A program made the translations under genes and the position numbers. Below the pieces are notes generated by a model, which saw only the letters and a list, made by a program, of their open reading frames with translations, did not search any database and was not told the origin of the DNA. Below are positions 1 through 9,500 of a DNA stretch of 64,000 bases, one piece after another. The DNA lies in assembly GCA_910587665.1 (NCBI GenBank), contig CAJUMZ010000018.1:3841-67840 (forward strand). Reading direction: 5' to 3'. Within the stretch, counting starts at the first letter, position 1, and every line of letters begins with the position of its first letter. The stretch is from an uncultured Muribaculum sp. (GTDB lineage: Bacteria; Bacteroidota; Bacteroidia; Bacteroidales; Muribaculaceae).

Positions 1-1277
1 TCGAGAAGCCTGTTGCGTAGTATCAGTTCATATCCTGCCTGAATACGCTCTGCGGTGGTGCGTAACGCCTTTGTCTTGCTTTGCTCATATTCCGTAGGGG
101 TTGCCCTGCCGAGGTTGTATTTCTCTCTCATAGCCTCAAATGCCTTGTTGGCCGCATCTTCAGCCACCTCACTTGCCTTGAGCTTCTGTTGTGCGCCGTC
201 GGCCTGGTAATAAGCCTGCCGTATGGTCTTGAACAACCGTTGACGGGCGTCGTCGTATTGAAGCCGGGCGTTGATATTCTGTACCTTTGCCCGGTTGACC
301 GAGTTGCGTGTGTTCAAGGCGTCAAATATCGGTATGTTGAGGGAAAATCCGAAATATGTGCTGTAATTGTTTTTCATCTGCTTCCCGAAAGAGTCATTGG
401 GAATACCGGAAATTTTGTAATAGGAGCTTCCAAGTCCGGCATTGAAATTGACAGTCGGTATATATCCGGTCTTTGCGAGAGAGATGTTTTTTTCCGATGC
501 GATTATATTGTTACGCGCGGCGAGTATGGTGTGGTTATGCTGCATAGCGGCATCAAATATATCGTCGGGGGTCATTGTCAACAGGGATGATTCAGCGTCA
601 AGCGGCACAACATCAAAGCTCTCTATGTCATCAAGTTCAAGCAGCTGGGCGAGATCTACAAGCGCGAGGCGAATGTCATTAGCCGTCTGGGTCATGTTCA
701 GTTCATCCTGCGCAAGCTGTGACTTTGCCTCAAGCATGTCGATTTCCGGAATTTTTCCGGCTTCAAGAAGCGCCTCCCTTCGGGTAAACTCATGCTCCGA
801 CAGCTCGACTTGTCCCTTGGCGACTTCGTTAAGCTCCTTGCAATAAAGCACCTGGAGATAAGCCGTGATCACATTGATTGAGATATCTTCTTTTGCCGCC
901 TCGTATTGCTCGGTCACTGTCGCGAGGTTTGCCTTGGCGTATGCCACCTGACGTGTTGTCGATAGTCCGGAAAATACGGGAAGATTGAATGACGCGCCCC
1001 ACTGGAAATTTGAAGTGTTGCGGTCGGCATAAGTGTTTTCCGCGGTCAGTCCTCGACCGATATTCCAGGATTGTCCGGCATTAGCCGACAGGGTAGGCAG
1101 GTATCGTGATTTCGCATCAGTGACACTTTGTTGTGACGACGCGACATCGTTTTGTCTCGATTTCACCGATATATTGTGCTCGATGGCGTAGTTTATGCAC
1201 TTGTCAAGATCCCAAGTTTCGGCTACGGCGGTCATTGAGCCTGCAATCAAGGCTGATGATAATAGCAGATGTTTCAT
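1..1277 (-). CDS. TolC-family outer membrane efflux protein (partial, C-terminus off window)
   Basis: This is the outer-membrane channel of a tripartite exporter. The reverse strand reads open from an ATG at 1277 to the left edge with no stop, giving about 425 residues. The N-terminus looks like a signal peptide (MKHLLLSSALIAGSM), followed by the TolC-type opening WDLDKCINYAIEHN and long Ala/Gln/Glu-rich helical stretches with the internal duplication typical of outer membrane efflux proteins. It is the last gene seen of the leftward operon that also encodes the adaptor, two permeases and an ATPase, so it probably forms the exit duct for that pump. The C-terminus is missing only because the window ends. 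The substrate cannot be read from the sequence. Confidence 0.9.
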   Translation of the reverse strand, partial: MKHLLLSSALIAGSMTAVAETWDLDKCINYAIEHNISVKSRQNDVASSQQSVTDAKSRYLPTLSANAGQSWNIGRGLTAENTYADRNTSNFQWGASFNLPVFSGLSTTRQVAYAKANLATVTEQYEAAKEDISINVITAYLQVLYCKELNEVAKGQVELSEHEFTRREALLEAGKIPEIDMLEAKSQLAQDELNMTQTANDIRLALVDLAQLLELDDIESFDVVPLDAESSLLTMTPDDIFDAAMQHNHTILAARNNIIASEKNISLAKTGYIPTVNFNAGLGSSYYKISGIPNDSFGKQMKNNYSTYFGFSLNIPIFDALNTRNSVNRAKVQNINARLQYDDARQRLFKTIRQAYYQADGAQQKLKASEVAEDAANKAFEAMREKYNLGRATPTEYEQSKTKALRTTAERIQAGYELILRNRLL

Positions 1278-1297
1278 AAGTCAAATCCTGTGTTATG

Positions 1298-2395
1298 TCA
1301 ATCCTTTATCTCGCTTCCGCGAAGTCGCGCAGTATTGTCGATACCTGATTTTACCTCGATCTTTATGCCGTCGGACAGTCCGGTGACGATGCTCTGGCGT
1401 TCAAACGTCTGTTGCGGCTCCTCAGCAGTAAGACAATATACGAAAGTACTGTCGCCTGCCCATTCGATTATGCCCTCAGGGATTGTGAGCACACTGTCGG
1501 CATGATTAAGCCGGATGGAGGCATTAGCGCTATAGCCCGCACGGAGCTGTATGGAATCGGGCACATCAATCGCGGCTTTTAGCTCGAATGTGTTTGACCC
1601 GTTTTCCTCGGTGCTTTTTGGCGCGATGTATTCGATTACGGCTGACGGCGTCACATCGGGGAGCGCACCTATGGAAATTGACGTGGACATACCCGGATGG
1701 AGGAGTCCGACTTCAGTCTCATCCACTTTACCCTTGAAAATAAGATTTGTCATGTCAGCGATCTTGGCTACGGTCGTACCGTCGTTCATCGTGTTTGCCT
1801 GAATAACCGATGTACCTACCTTTACAGGCACTTCCAGTATTAGTCCGTCGATTGTGGCGCGGACAAGGGTGTTGCTCTGCTGAGCGTTGCTTGTTGATAT
1901 ACCGTCTCTTACGATTGATAGTGCGTCAAGGGCCGATTCATATTCAGCGCGCGCCTTATCAAGGGTTACGCCTGACTGCTCGTATTCCTCGCGGCTTACA
2001 AATTTCTTGTCATACAGCGATTTAGTGCGGTCATGCTCTATCTGCGCCTGATTCATTGAGATTTTTGCGACCTCGACGCGATTTTGAGCAGAGGAAAGCT
2101 GTGATTCCTCAGGGATCACTTTGATCTTTGCAATTATATCGCCTTCCTTGACAAGATCGCCCGGCTCGACGTTTATCTCAGAAATAATTCCTGAAATCTG
2201 AGGCTTGATTTCGATTTCGTCGCGAGGCTCTATCTTGCCTGTCAGGATGGTACGACGCTCGATGTTGCCGATCTCCGGGGTTACAATCTCGTAAACCGTG
2301 GCTTTCGATCTTGAATTGTAGAACAGATAGACAAATGTGCCTATAAACAAGAGGGCTACAAGAGTCCAGATAAAAATGCGAATTACCTTTTTCAT
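1298..2395 (-). CDS. Periplasmic adaptor subunit of ABC efflux pump (HlyD/MacA family)
   Basis: This 365-residue membrane-fusion protein links the inner-membrane ABC permeases to the TolC-like channel. It has one N-terminal membrane anchor (about residues 5-26), a biotinyl-lipoyl-like half motif (IKPQISGIISEINVEPGDLV), a helical hairpin around residues 95-165 with Gln/Glu/Lys-rich heptads, the second lipoyl half (VRATIDGLILEVPVKVGT) and beta-barrel domains. The length suits MacA-type adaptors. It lies 18 bp after the permease at 2414-3658 and 20 bp before the TolC-like gene, so it is probably co-transcribed with both. Confidence 0.9.
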   Translation of the reverse strand: MKKVIRIFIWTLVALLFIGTFVYLFYNSRSKATVYEIVTPEIGNIERRTILTGKIEPRDEIEIKPQISGIISEINVEPGDLVKEGDIIAKIKVIPEESQLSSAQNRVEVAKISMNQAQIEHDRTKSLYDKKFVSREEYEQSGVTLDKARAEYESALDALSIVRDGISTSNAQQSNTLVRATIDGLILEVPVKVGTSVIQANTMNDGTTVAKIADMTNLIFKGKVDETEVGLLHPGMSTSISIGALPDVTPSAVIEYIAPKSTEENGSNTFELKAAIDVPDSIQLRAGYSANASIRLNHADSVLTIPEGIIEWAGDSTFVYCLTAEEPQQTFERQSIVTGLSDGIKIEVKSGIDNTARLRGSEIKD

Positions 2396-2413
2396 TATTA
2401 TGATTCAGTTTTA

Positions 2414-3658
2414 TTATTTATCGTTAAGAGCTTCTATCGGTTTTATTCTCATAGCCTTGATCGCAGGGACAACACCTGCCGCCGACCCGAGTGTGAGAAA
2501 TACGAAAAGGATTGTCACCGCATGGGTAAATGTAAGCTGGAATCCGGGGGTAACGCCATCTTCCGTTGTCGCCTGAGCCACTGCAAATAGTATAATCACG
2601 GCGAAGCAGATGCCCGCTATTCCTGCGACAGTCGTCAATACAATGCTCTCGGAAAGTATCTGCATGATTATGTCGCGCGGCTTTGCTCCGATAGCCCTGC
2701 GTACACCGATCTCCTGTGTGCGCTCCTTGACTATTATCCACATGATGTTTCCAACGCCGATTATGCCAGCGAGCAGGGAACCGAATCCAACGAAGAGCAC
2801 CAGGATGTCAACGCCGTTAAACATGTTGTCAACCATTTCAAACTCTTCCGACACATCCATAAATTCCATAGCCTGCTTGTCATCGGGATGGATGGGATGG
2901 TTTGCTCTGATTATGCGTTCCACACGTGATTTTACCGCAGAGGGGCTATCCCCGTCACGGCATGAAAATATCATCATTCCGATATTCTGCCCTTGGTTGT
3001 ATGCCCGTTGCAATGTGGCGAGAGGGATGAGTATGAGTTCGTCGATTTTACCGTTGATGCTTATTTCGGAAGTCTGTCCGGCGACACCGACAACATGATA
3101 GTAGATATTGTCCATCTCTACAAACTTACCGATCGGAGAACCTGTCCCGAACAGCTCGGCCGCAACACGCTTTCCAAGTACACATACCTTACGTTCATTG
3201 CTTTGGTCCGATTCATTTATAAACCTGCCTTCATAGATTACAGGCTTGTTGATAAGAGGGTATTGACTTTCAATGCCCTGGATGCTTGTAGAATAGCTCT
3301 TGTGACCGTAAACTGCGGTTGTTGATATGGTGCTTACAGCCGATGACGCGCTTATCTCGGGGATGGAGCGGCGCATATTGTCAACGTCGGTCTGAGTAAG
3401 CGACCACCACATCCCTTTGCTGAATCCTTTGTAAGGCAAACTTGTCCTCCCGGGGAAAATGATCGCCGTGTTTGTCGAGAATCCCGCGAAATTACCACGA
3501 AGCATGTCTTGCAGTCCCTGGGCACCGCCCCAAAGCAAGGCAAGCATTGCCGTGCCCCAGAATATACCGAATGCCGTCAGGAAAGTCCTTGTCTTGTTTC
3601 TTCCCAGGGTTGCGGTTATCTCTTTCCAGTTATCTATGTCAAATATCGGATTTTTCAT
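2414..3658 (-). CDS. ABC transporter permease, MacB/FtsX type (second of pair)
   Basis: This 414-residue permease has the MacB layout: one N-terminal membrane helix (about residues 22-45), a large extracytoplasmic domain, and three C-terminal helices with the FtsX-type loop VKERTQEIGVRRAIGAKPRDIIMQIL. It ends with IKAMRIKPIEALND, typical of the family. A MacB permease normally works as a dimer; here two non-identical permease genes are adjacent, which suggests a heterodimer. It follows the other permease by 13 bp. MacB-like pumps export by mechanotransmission between periplasm and TolC. The substrate is unknown. Confidence 0.9.
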   Translation of the reverse strand: MKNPIFDIDNWKEITATLGRNKTRTFLTAFGIFWGTAMLALLWGGAQGLQDMLRGNFAGFSTNTAIIFPGRTSLPYKGFSKGMWWSLTQTDVDNMRRSIPEISASSAVSTISTTAVYGHKSYSTSIQGIESQYPLINKPVIYEGRFINESDQSNERKVCVLGKRVAAELFGTGSPIGKFVEMDNIYYHVVGVAGQTSEISINGKIDELILIPLATLQRAYNQGQNIGMMIFSCRDGDSPSAVKSRVERIIRANHPIHPDDKQAMEFMDVSEEFEMVDNMFNGVDILVLFVGFGSLLAGIIGVGNIMWIIVKERTQEIGVRRAIGAKPRDIIMQILSESIVLTTVAGIAGICFAVIILFAVAQATTEDGVTPGFQLTFTHAVTILFVFLTLGSAAGVVPAIKAMRIKPIEALNDK

Positions 3659-3671
3659 ACTATGACATTGG

Positions 3672-4886
3672 TTATTCTGTCCTTAATGCTTCCACGGGGC
3701 GTATTTTCAACGCCCTCAGTGCGGGAAAAAGCCCTGCGAGCGCCCCGGCAATTATAAGTACCACGGTCACTTCAAGTGCAAGGGCGATGTCGACTGTGGG
3801 ATTCTTGATAAAATCGGATCCGGCAAACATTTTGGCAAGGATTTCAGTGCCGATTGTGCCGAGGAGTATTCCTATATAACCAAATACCGTGGTCATCGCC
3901 ACGCTTTCAAGGATCACCTGTTTAAGTATTCTCATCGGTTTTGCCCCTATTGCCCTCCTGATACCGATCTCATGGGTTCGCTCCCTTACAGAGACAAACA
4001 TGATGTTACTTACCCCGACAATACCTGTGATAAGGGTAAGTAGTCCGATCACCCACATTACGGTATTCAGTATGCCCATTGCCTTTTGGTTGCTGATATA
4101 GTTGGCAAATCTGTTCCACACCCATATGGCACTGTTGTCATCAGGGTCAAACGATTCGGATTTTCCAAGCGTGACACGCACGTTCCTCTCCAGTTCCTCC
4201 GCCTTTTCAAGGGTGTTGATGCCGGAAGCCGATACGCGTATTGTGCTTACCTTGTTGTCATATCCCTTCAAGGCACATGCAGTGGTATAGGGGATATATA
4301 TGCTGTTTTGCCATCTATGGTCATATACACCGACCACAGTAAATGACAGTCCCGTCAGGTTTACTGTGTTTCCTACAGCCTTGTCTTCGCTGCCGAAAAG
4401 AATCTCCGCGCTTTTCTTGTCAAGCACAATTGATTTTCTCTGCAATTCGAGATCATGGTCGTTGATAAATCGGCCGTGGCTCATGACAAGCTGTTCCTGT
4501 GCTTCGGGGAATACGCCCGTATAGGAGGAGTTGACGTAGTCTCGCGACGTTGATATGTCGGCGCTCGGCATATGTAACATGGCCGCCGCATAGTCGATGA
4601 TACCTGGATTTTCGTGCTCGAGCTTCTCAAGGTCGGAATTGCGGATGCTTATGGCGCGCCCCTCTTTAAGCCCGTTGTAAGGGAGGGAGGCATATCCCGC
4701 CCACACCTGGACAATGTTGGCGCGTTTTGCAAATTCGCCATCGGCAAAGGAGTTAACCACCCCTTTGGCAATCCCCACGAGTATTATCAGCATGAAGATA
4801 CCCCATGCCACCGATATCCCGGTTAAAGCGGTGCGCAGTTTGTTAGTGCGCATCGTCTGCCATATTTCATTTATAAGGTCAAGCAT
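3672..4886 (-). CDS. ABC transporter permease, MacB/FtsX type (first of pair)
   Basis: This 404-residue MacB/FtsX permease is a diverged paralogue of its downstream neighbour. It has an N-terminal helix after NEIWQTMRTNKLRTALTG, a periplasmic domain, and C-terminal helices around VRERTHEIGIRRAIGAKPMR, ending ALKIRPVEALRTE. The start lies 2 bp downstream of the ATPase gene's stop, implying translational coupling. Unlike MacB proper, the ATPase is a separate polypeptide, as in LolCDE-style systems, but the adaptor and TolC genes downstream favour an exporter over lipoprotein release. Confidence 0.9.
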   Translation of the reverse strand: MLDLINEIWQTMRTNKLRTALTGISVAWGIFMLIILVGIAKGVVNSFADGEFAKRANIVQVWAGYASLPYNGLKEGRAISIRNSDLEKLEHENPGIIDYAAAMLHMPSADISTSRDYVNSSYTGVFPEAQEQLVMSHGRFINDHDLELQRKSIVLDKKSAEILFGSEDKAVGNTVNLTGLSFTVVGVYDHRWQNSIYIPYTTACALKGYDNKVSTIRVSASGINTLEKAEELERNVRVTLGKSESFDPDDNSAIWVWNRFANYISNQKAMGILNTVMWVIGLLTLITGIVGVSNIMFVSVRERTHEIGIRRAIGAKPMRILKQVILESVAMTTVFGYIGILLGTIGTEILAKMFAGSDFIKNPTVDIALALEVTVVLIIAGALAGLFPALRALKIRPVEALRTE

Positions 4887-4888
4887 CG

Positions 4889-5548
4889 TCAGTCTACGAT
4901 AAGTCCGTCGGAAATTCTGATTATACGGTTGGTCTGTGCTCCGACGTTGGGGTCATGGGTCACAATCACTGTTGTCATCCCTTCGGCGTTAAGTTGCCTG
5001 AATATTTTCATCACCTCCACCGAGGTCTTGCTGTCGAGCGCACCGGTAGGTTCGTCGGCAAGAATAATCGCGGGATTGGTAATGAGCGCGCGAGCAATTG
5101 CCACTCGCTGTTTCTGACCGCCGGAAAGTTCGCTTGGCAGATGATGGGCCCACTCCTTCAACCCCATGCGTTCAAGCTGCTCAAGCGCCATTTTGTTGCG
5201 TTTGCGCCTTGACACACCTTGATAGAAAAGGGGGAGAGCCACGTTTTCCATCGCGTCTTTATAATTTATCAGGTTAAATGACTGGAATACGAAACCGATG
5301 AGCTTGTTGCGGAGTTCCGCCGCGCGGTTTTCTCCGAGATCTTTTATTATTGTACCGTCAAGGATATATTCGCCCGAGTCGTAGGAGTCAAGTATACCAA
5401 GTATGTTCAGTAATGTGGACTTGCCTGATCCGGAAGCTCCCATGATGGAAACCAGCTCCCCCTTGGCAATGTCAAGATTGATCCCTTTCAACACATGGAG
5501 CGGCACTGCGCCCGGATATGTCTTGTTGATGTCGGAAAGATGTATCAT
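4889..5548 (-). CDS. ABC transporter ATP-binding protein (LolD/MacB type)
   Basis: This 219-residue ATPase drives the two permeases encoded downstream. Walker A is GASGSGKST at residues 37-45, the signature is LSGGQKQR in the middle of the chain, and Walker B with the catalytic Glu is IILADEPTGALDS, followed by the H-loop VTHDP. The length matches stand-alone LolD/MacB-type domains. It is the first gene of the leftward operon, and its ATG at 5548 lies about 80 bp downstream of a good -7 box. No regulator gene is adjacent. Confidence 0.92.
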   Translation of the reverse strand: MIHLSDINKTYPGAVPLHVLKGINLDIAKGELVSIMGASGSGKSTLLNILGILDSYDSGEYILDGTIIKDLGENRAAELRNKLIGFVFQSFNLINYKDAMENVALPLFYQGVSRRKRNKMALEQLERMGLKEWAHHLPSELSGGQKQRVAIARALITNPAIILADEPTGALDSKTSVEVMKIFRQLNAEGMTTVIVTHDPNVGAQTNRIIRISDGLIVD

Positions 5549-5865
5549 AGCTTTGCTTTTCCTGCTTTTTAACGGTTAGATGCTATAACCATTAAAAAAG
5601 TTGCAACGTGAGAATATAAATTTTAAACAAAAGTAGTAAAGCTATCTTTTACAGCAGTTAATAATTAGATTTAGTTGTGCAAATTTAACATATGCCAACT
5701 TAATTTGCTTGTGTTTTTCAAATATTTGGTATTTCTCTATCTTATATGTAATTTTGACTCACATAATTGGCTTCGCCAACGCGAACCGGCTTCAAGCCGA
5801 CTTTTGCTATTATGTTTCGTCGAATATTATGACTATATTTGCATTGAATTAGTAAAAGACTTTAC
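5549..5865. promoter_or_regulatory. Divergent intergenic region between the efflux operon and ruvA
   Basis: This AT-rich gap of 317 bp holds two opposed promoter-like -7 boxes and no convincing gene. On the minus strand TACTTTTG (plus-strand 5628-5635) faces the ABC operon. On the plus strand TATATTTG (5834-5841) faces ruvA and lies 25 bp before its ATG. Neither has a clear -33 TTTG at 19-20 bp. A small palindromic stretch, GGCTTCGCC and GCCGGCTTCAAGCC-like sequence around 5768-5800, lies between them. Assignment rests on the published Bacteroidetes consensus only. Confidence 0.55.
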
Positions 5866-6447
5866 ATGATAGAATACATAAAGGGAACGTTGGTATCGCT
5901 CACTCCGACAGACGCGGTTATAGAGACTTCGGGAATAGGATACCGCCTTGAAATATCGCTTACTACCTATGCCTCCCTGGAGGGGAAGAGCGACGTTAAG
6001 CTTCTTGTCCATGAGGTGATACGCGAGGACGCACATATATTGTTCGGCTTCATCGACGAACGCGAGCGTGATCTGTTCCGGCATCTGATCGGGGTGTCGG
6101 GAGTGGGTGCAAACACCGCCAGGATAATATTGTCGTCAATTCCGGTGGCAGAGCTTGAAATTGTAATAACATCGGGCGACCATGCCCGTCTTAAAAATGT
6201 CAAAGGCATAGGCATAAAAACAGCACAAAGAATAATAGTCGACCTGAAGGATAAAATAAAACCGGGTGAAGCCGCGTTATTAATTCAACCGTCGGTCACC
6301 AACGAGTCATTTGAAGAGGCGCTTGCCGCCCTGCTGATGCTCGGGTTTCCGCGTCCTCAGTCGCAGAAAGTGCTTAAAAAGCTATTTGATGCCGAGCCGT
6401 CAATGAAGGTCGAAACGGCAATAAAGAAGGCTTTGTCAATGCTATAA
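5866..6447 (+). CDS. ruvA: Holliday junction branch migration protein RuvA
   Basis: RuvA binds Holliday junctions as a tetramer and loads the RuvB motor for branch migration in recombinational repair. The 193-residue product opens with the OB-fold domain (MIEYIKGTLVSLTPTDAVIETSG shortened here to its first residues), then two helix-hairpin-helix motifs, LIGVSGVGANTARIIL (about 76-91) and LKNVKGIGIKTAQRII (about 108-123), then a short linker and the C-terminal RuvB-contacting helices (EEALAALLMLGF). The length is normal. The adjacent downstream gene is sprA, a neighbourhood often seen in Bacteroidota. Confidence 0.96.
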   Translation: MIEYIKGTLVSLTPTDAVIETSGIGYRLEISLTTYASLEGKSDVKLLVHEVIREDAHILFGFIDERERDLFRHLIGVSGVGANTARIILSSIPVAELEIVITSGDHARLKNVKGIGIKTAQRIIVDLKDKIKPGEAALLIQPSVTNESFEEALAALLMLGFPRPQSQKVLKKLFDAEPSMKVETAIKKALSML

Positions 6448-6500
6448 TCTGTCGGAAGCAGGATGTCGCGGTGTGAATTTTGGTGGTAAATCCACTTGCG

Positions 6501-9500
6501 ATGTTAAGAATTAGGCGTAGAATTACAAAGATATTGCTATGTGCTGTCGTGCCGGGTTTCCTTTTAGGCTCGGCAAACGGTTTTTTTGCCCGCGCGCAAT
6601 ACAAAGAGTCGCGTCTTATGCCGCCCCCGCCTCCTCCGGGCGGTCCGGTCGTGGTTGAGGACTCTACCGGTTCCCCATATCCGGCACAGCCTACCGTGCC
6701 ACCTGATTATGAGTCGCTTGCGGAAGGTGAACTTGCCGCCGACCTGAAGACTCCTGAAAATGTGCGTACGGAGGCGGAGTATGACATTGAATCGGGATGT
6801 TACATCATCCGTACAAAAGTAGGTGATTTTGAAGTCGCCACCCCCTTCATGCTAACTCCCGAACAATATGCCAACATGGAGCTTCGCAAGTCGATGCAGG
6901 GATATTTCAACAAGCGCAATTCCGAGCTTGTGAAAGGCGAGAAAGAGAAGGAGCCTTTTAATGTGCTTGACATGAATTTTGCCCTCGGTCCGCTTGAAAA
7001 GATATTCGGACCCGGCGGTGTCCAGTTGAAGACTCAGGGATCGGTTCAGATCTCGGCAGGAGTAAAGAGCAACAAGACCGACAACCCCGCACTGTCGCTT
7101 ACCGCCCGCCGCAAGACATATTTTGACTTCGATCAGAAAATACAGGCAACCATCAACGCTTCGGTAGGTGACAGGATGAAATTCAACATGTCGTATAACA
7201 CTGACGCGACATTTGATTTCGACTCAAAAAACATCAAGCTACAATATGAGGGCACGGAAGATGACATAGTCAAGAGTATTGAGGCGGGTAATGTGAGCAT
7301 GACCACCGGTTCTTCGCTTATCAGGGGAAGTACCGCACTCTTCGGTATAAAGTCTCAGCTCCAGTTTGGCAAGCTCACGGCAACCGCATTAGTGTCGCAA
7401 CAAAACAGCGAGTCACGCACTGTAAACACCAAGGGTGGAGTCCAGACTACAGATTTCAGTATAAATGCCGATGAATATGACCAGAACCGCCATTACTTTC
7501 TGGGGCATTTTTTCAGGGACAACTACGATTCATTCGCTTCCCGGCTGCCTTATGTAAGTTCCGGGGTCAATATCACCCGCATAGAGGTATGGGTCACCAA
7601 CAAGAGCGGCAACTATAATCAGTCGCGCAACATAGTGTCGTTTATGGACCTCGGTGAAAACAAAGTGCTCGCCAATGACTATTGGAGTCCAAACCCCGCT
7701 TACATAAATCCAAGCAACAACTCCAACAATCTTCTTTCGGTGATAAAAAGCGACTATCCCGGTGCGCGGAATATCAATACTGTCACCCAGGCCCTTGAAC
7801 CGCTATCCGCCTTTGGCATCGAGGGCGGCAAGGACTATGAGAAAGTGGAAAGCGCGCGATTGCTACAGTCGTCGGAATATACGCTTAACTCTACCTTAGG
7901 CTACATATCTATAAAGACGGCACTTAATGCCGACGAGGTGCTCGGCGTAGCCTATGAGTACACCTATCGCGGACAGGTATATCAGGTAGGTGAGTTTTCA
8001 GCCGATATTACCACAACCGACGAGTCGCTCTATGTCAAGATGCTCAAGAGCACTACAGTAGCCCCGAAACTGCCGATGTGGGACCTGATGATGAAAAATG
8101 TATATTCACTTGGCGCCTATCAGATACAGAAATCTAATTTCCGCTTGAATATAAAGTATCTCAACGACACAACCGGCACACAGATAAATTATCTTCCTGT
8201 GGCAGGACTTTCTGACAAGTCGCTGCTTCAGGTGATGAATCTTGACCGGATAGACGCAAGCGAGAATTCCAATCCTGACGGATTTTTTGACTTTATCGAA
8301 GGATATACCATCCAGTCTTCGACCGGTAAGGTGATATTCCCTGTGGTGGAGCCATTTGGCTCCCATCTTGCCAATGTGCTGCCTGATGCGGCTTTAAGAG
8401 ACAAATATCTCTATCAGGAACTCTATGACTCTACGCTTGTAGTGGCGCGTCAGTTTGCCGATAAAAACAAGTTTATCCTGTCAGGAGAGTATCAGGCCTC
8501 GAGCGGCTCGCAGATACGACTTAACGCGATGAACGTGCCGCGCGGCTCTGTCGTGGTCATGGCGGGTGGCGTAAGGCTTACGGAAAACAGTGATTATACC
8601 GTGGATTATTCTATGGGTATCGTCACGATTACCAACCAGAGCATCATAGATTCGGGTCAGAGCATAAGCGTGACGCTTGAAAACCAGTCGATGTTCAGCA
8701 TGCAGCGTAAGACATTGCTCGGACTTGACCTCAACTACAAGTTTAACAAGGATTTCAATATCGGTGCAACCATCATGCACTTTTCGGAAAAGGCACTTAC
8801 CGAGAAGGTCAACATAGGCAACGAGCTTATCAACAATACGATGTGGGGCGTCAATCTCGCCTATAACAATCAGTTTATGTGGCTAACCAATCTTGTCAAC
8901 AAGATACCCACGGTCAATGCCACGCAGCCATCGACGATCAGCGTGCAGGCTGAGTTTGCCCAGCTTGTGCCGCATAAGCAGAAAAGCGGCTCCAACAAGG
9001 GAAGCTCCTATATCGACGATTTTGAATCGACCCAGACCGGCATAGACCTGCGCTCGCCCTATGCATGGGTGCTCGCCTCGACCCCATATGAGCCGGGCGA
9101 CAAGGCTCTTTTCCCTGAGGCCGCACTTTCCAATAATGTCGATTATGGAAAAAATCGCGCGTTGCTTGCCTGGTACTATATTGACAGGATGTTTACTCAG
9201 CGAAATTCATCGCTTGCCCCCGGATACATAAGTGCCGACCTAAAGCAACTTTCCAATCCTTATGTGAGGGAGGTGACTTCGACAGAACTGTTTCCCGACC
9301 GCCAGCTTGCCTATGGCGAGTCCAATATCATACAGACCCTAAACCTCTCATATTACCCGACAGAACGCGGTCCCTACAATCTTGATGCCGTCAATATCAA
9401 CGACCAGGGTGAGTTGCTGAATCCCGAGTCGCGCTGGGGCGGTATCATGAGAAAGATGGATAACACGAATTTCGAGCAGGCCAATATCGAGTACGTGCAA

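Noticed and set aside
81..846. Plus-strand open frames of 134-169 codons
   Set aside because: They run antisense to the TolC-family gene, which reads open on the other strand with family features; the plus frames have no domain-like pattern.
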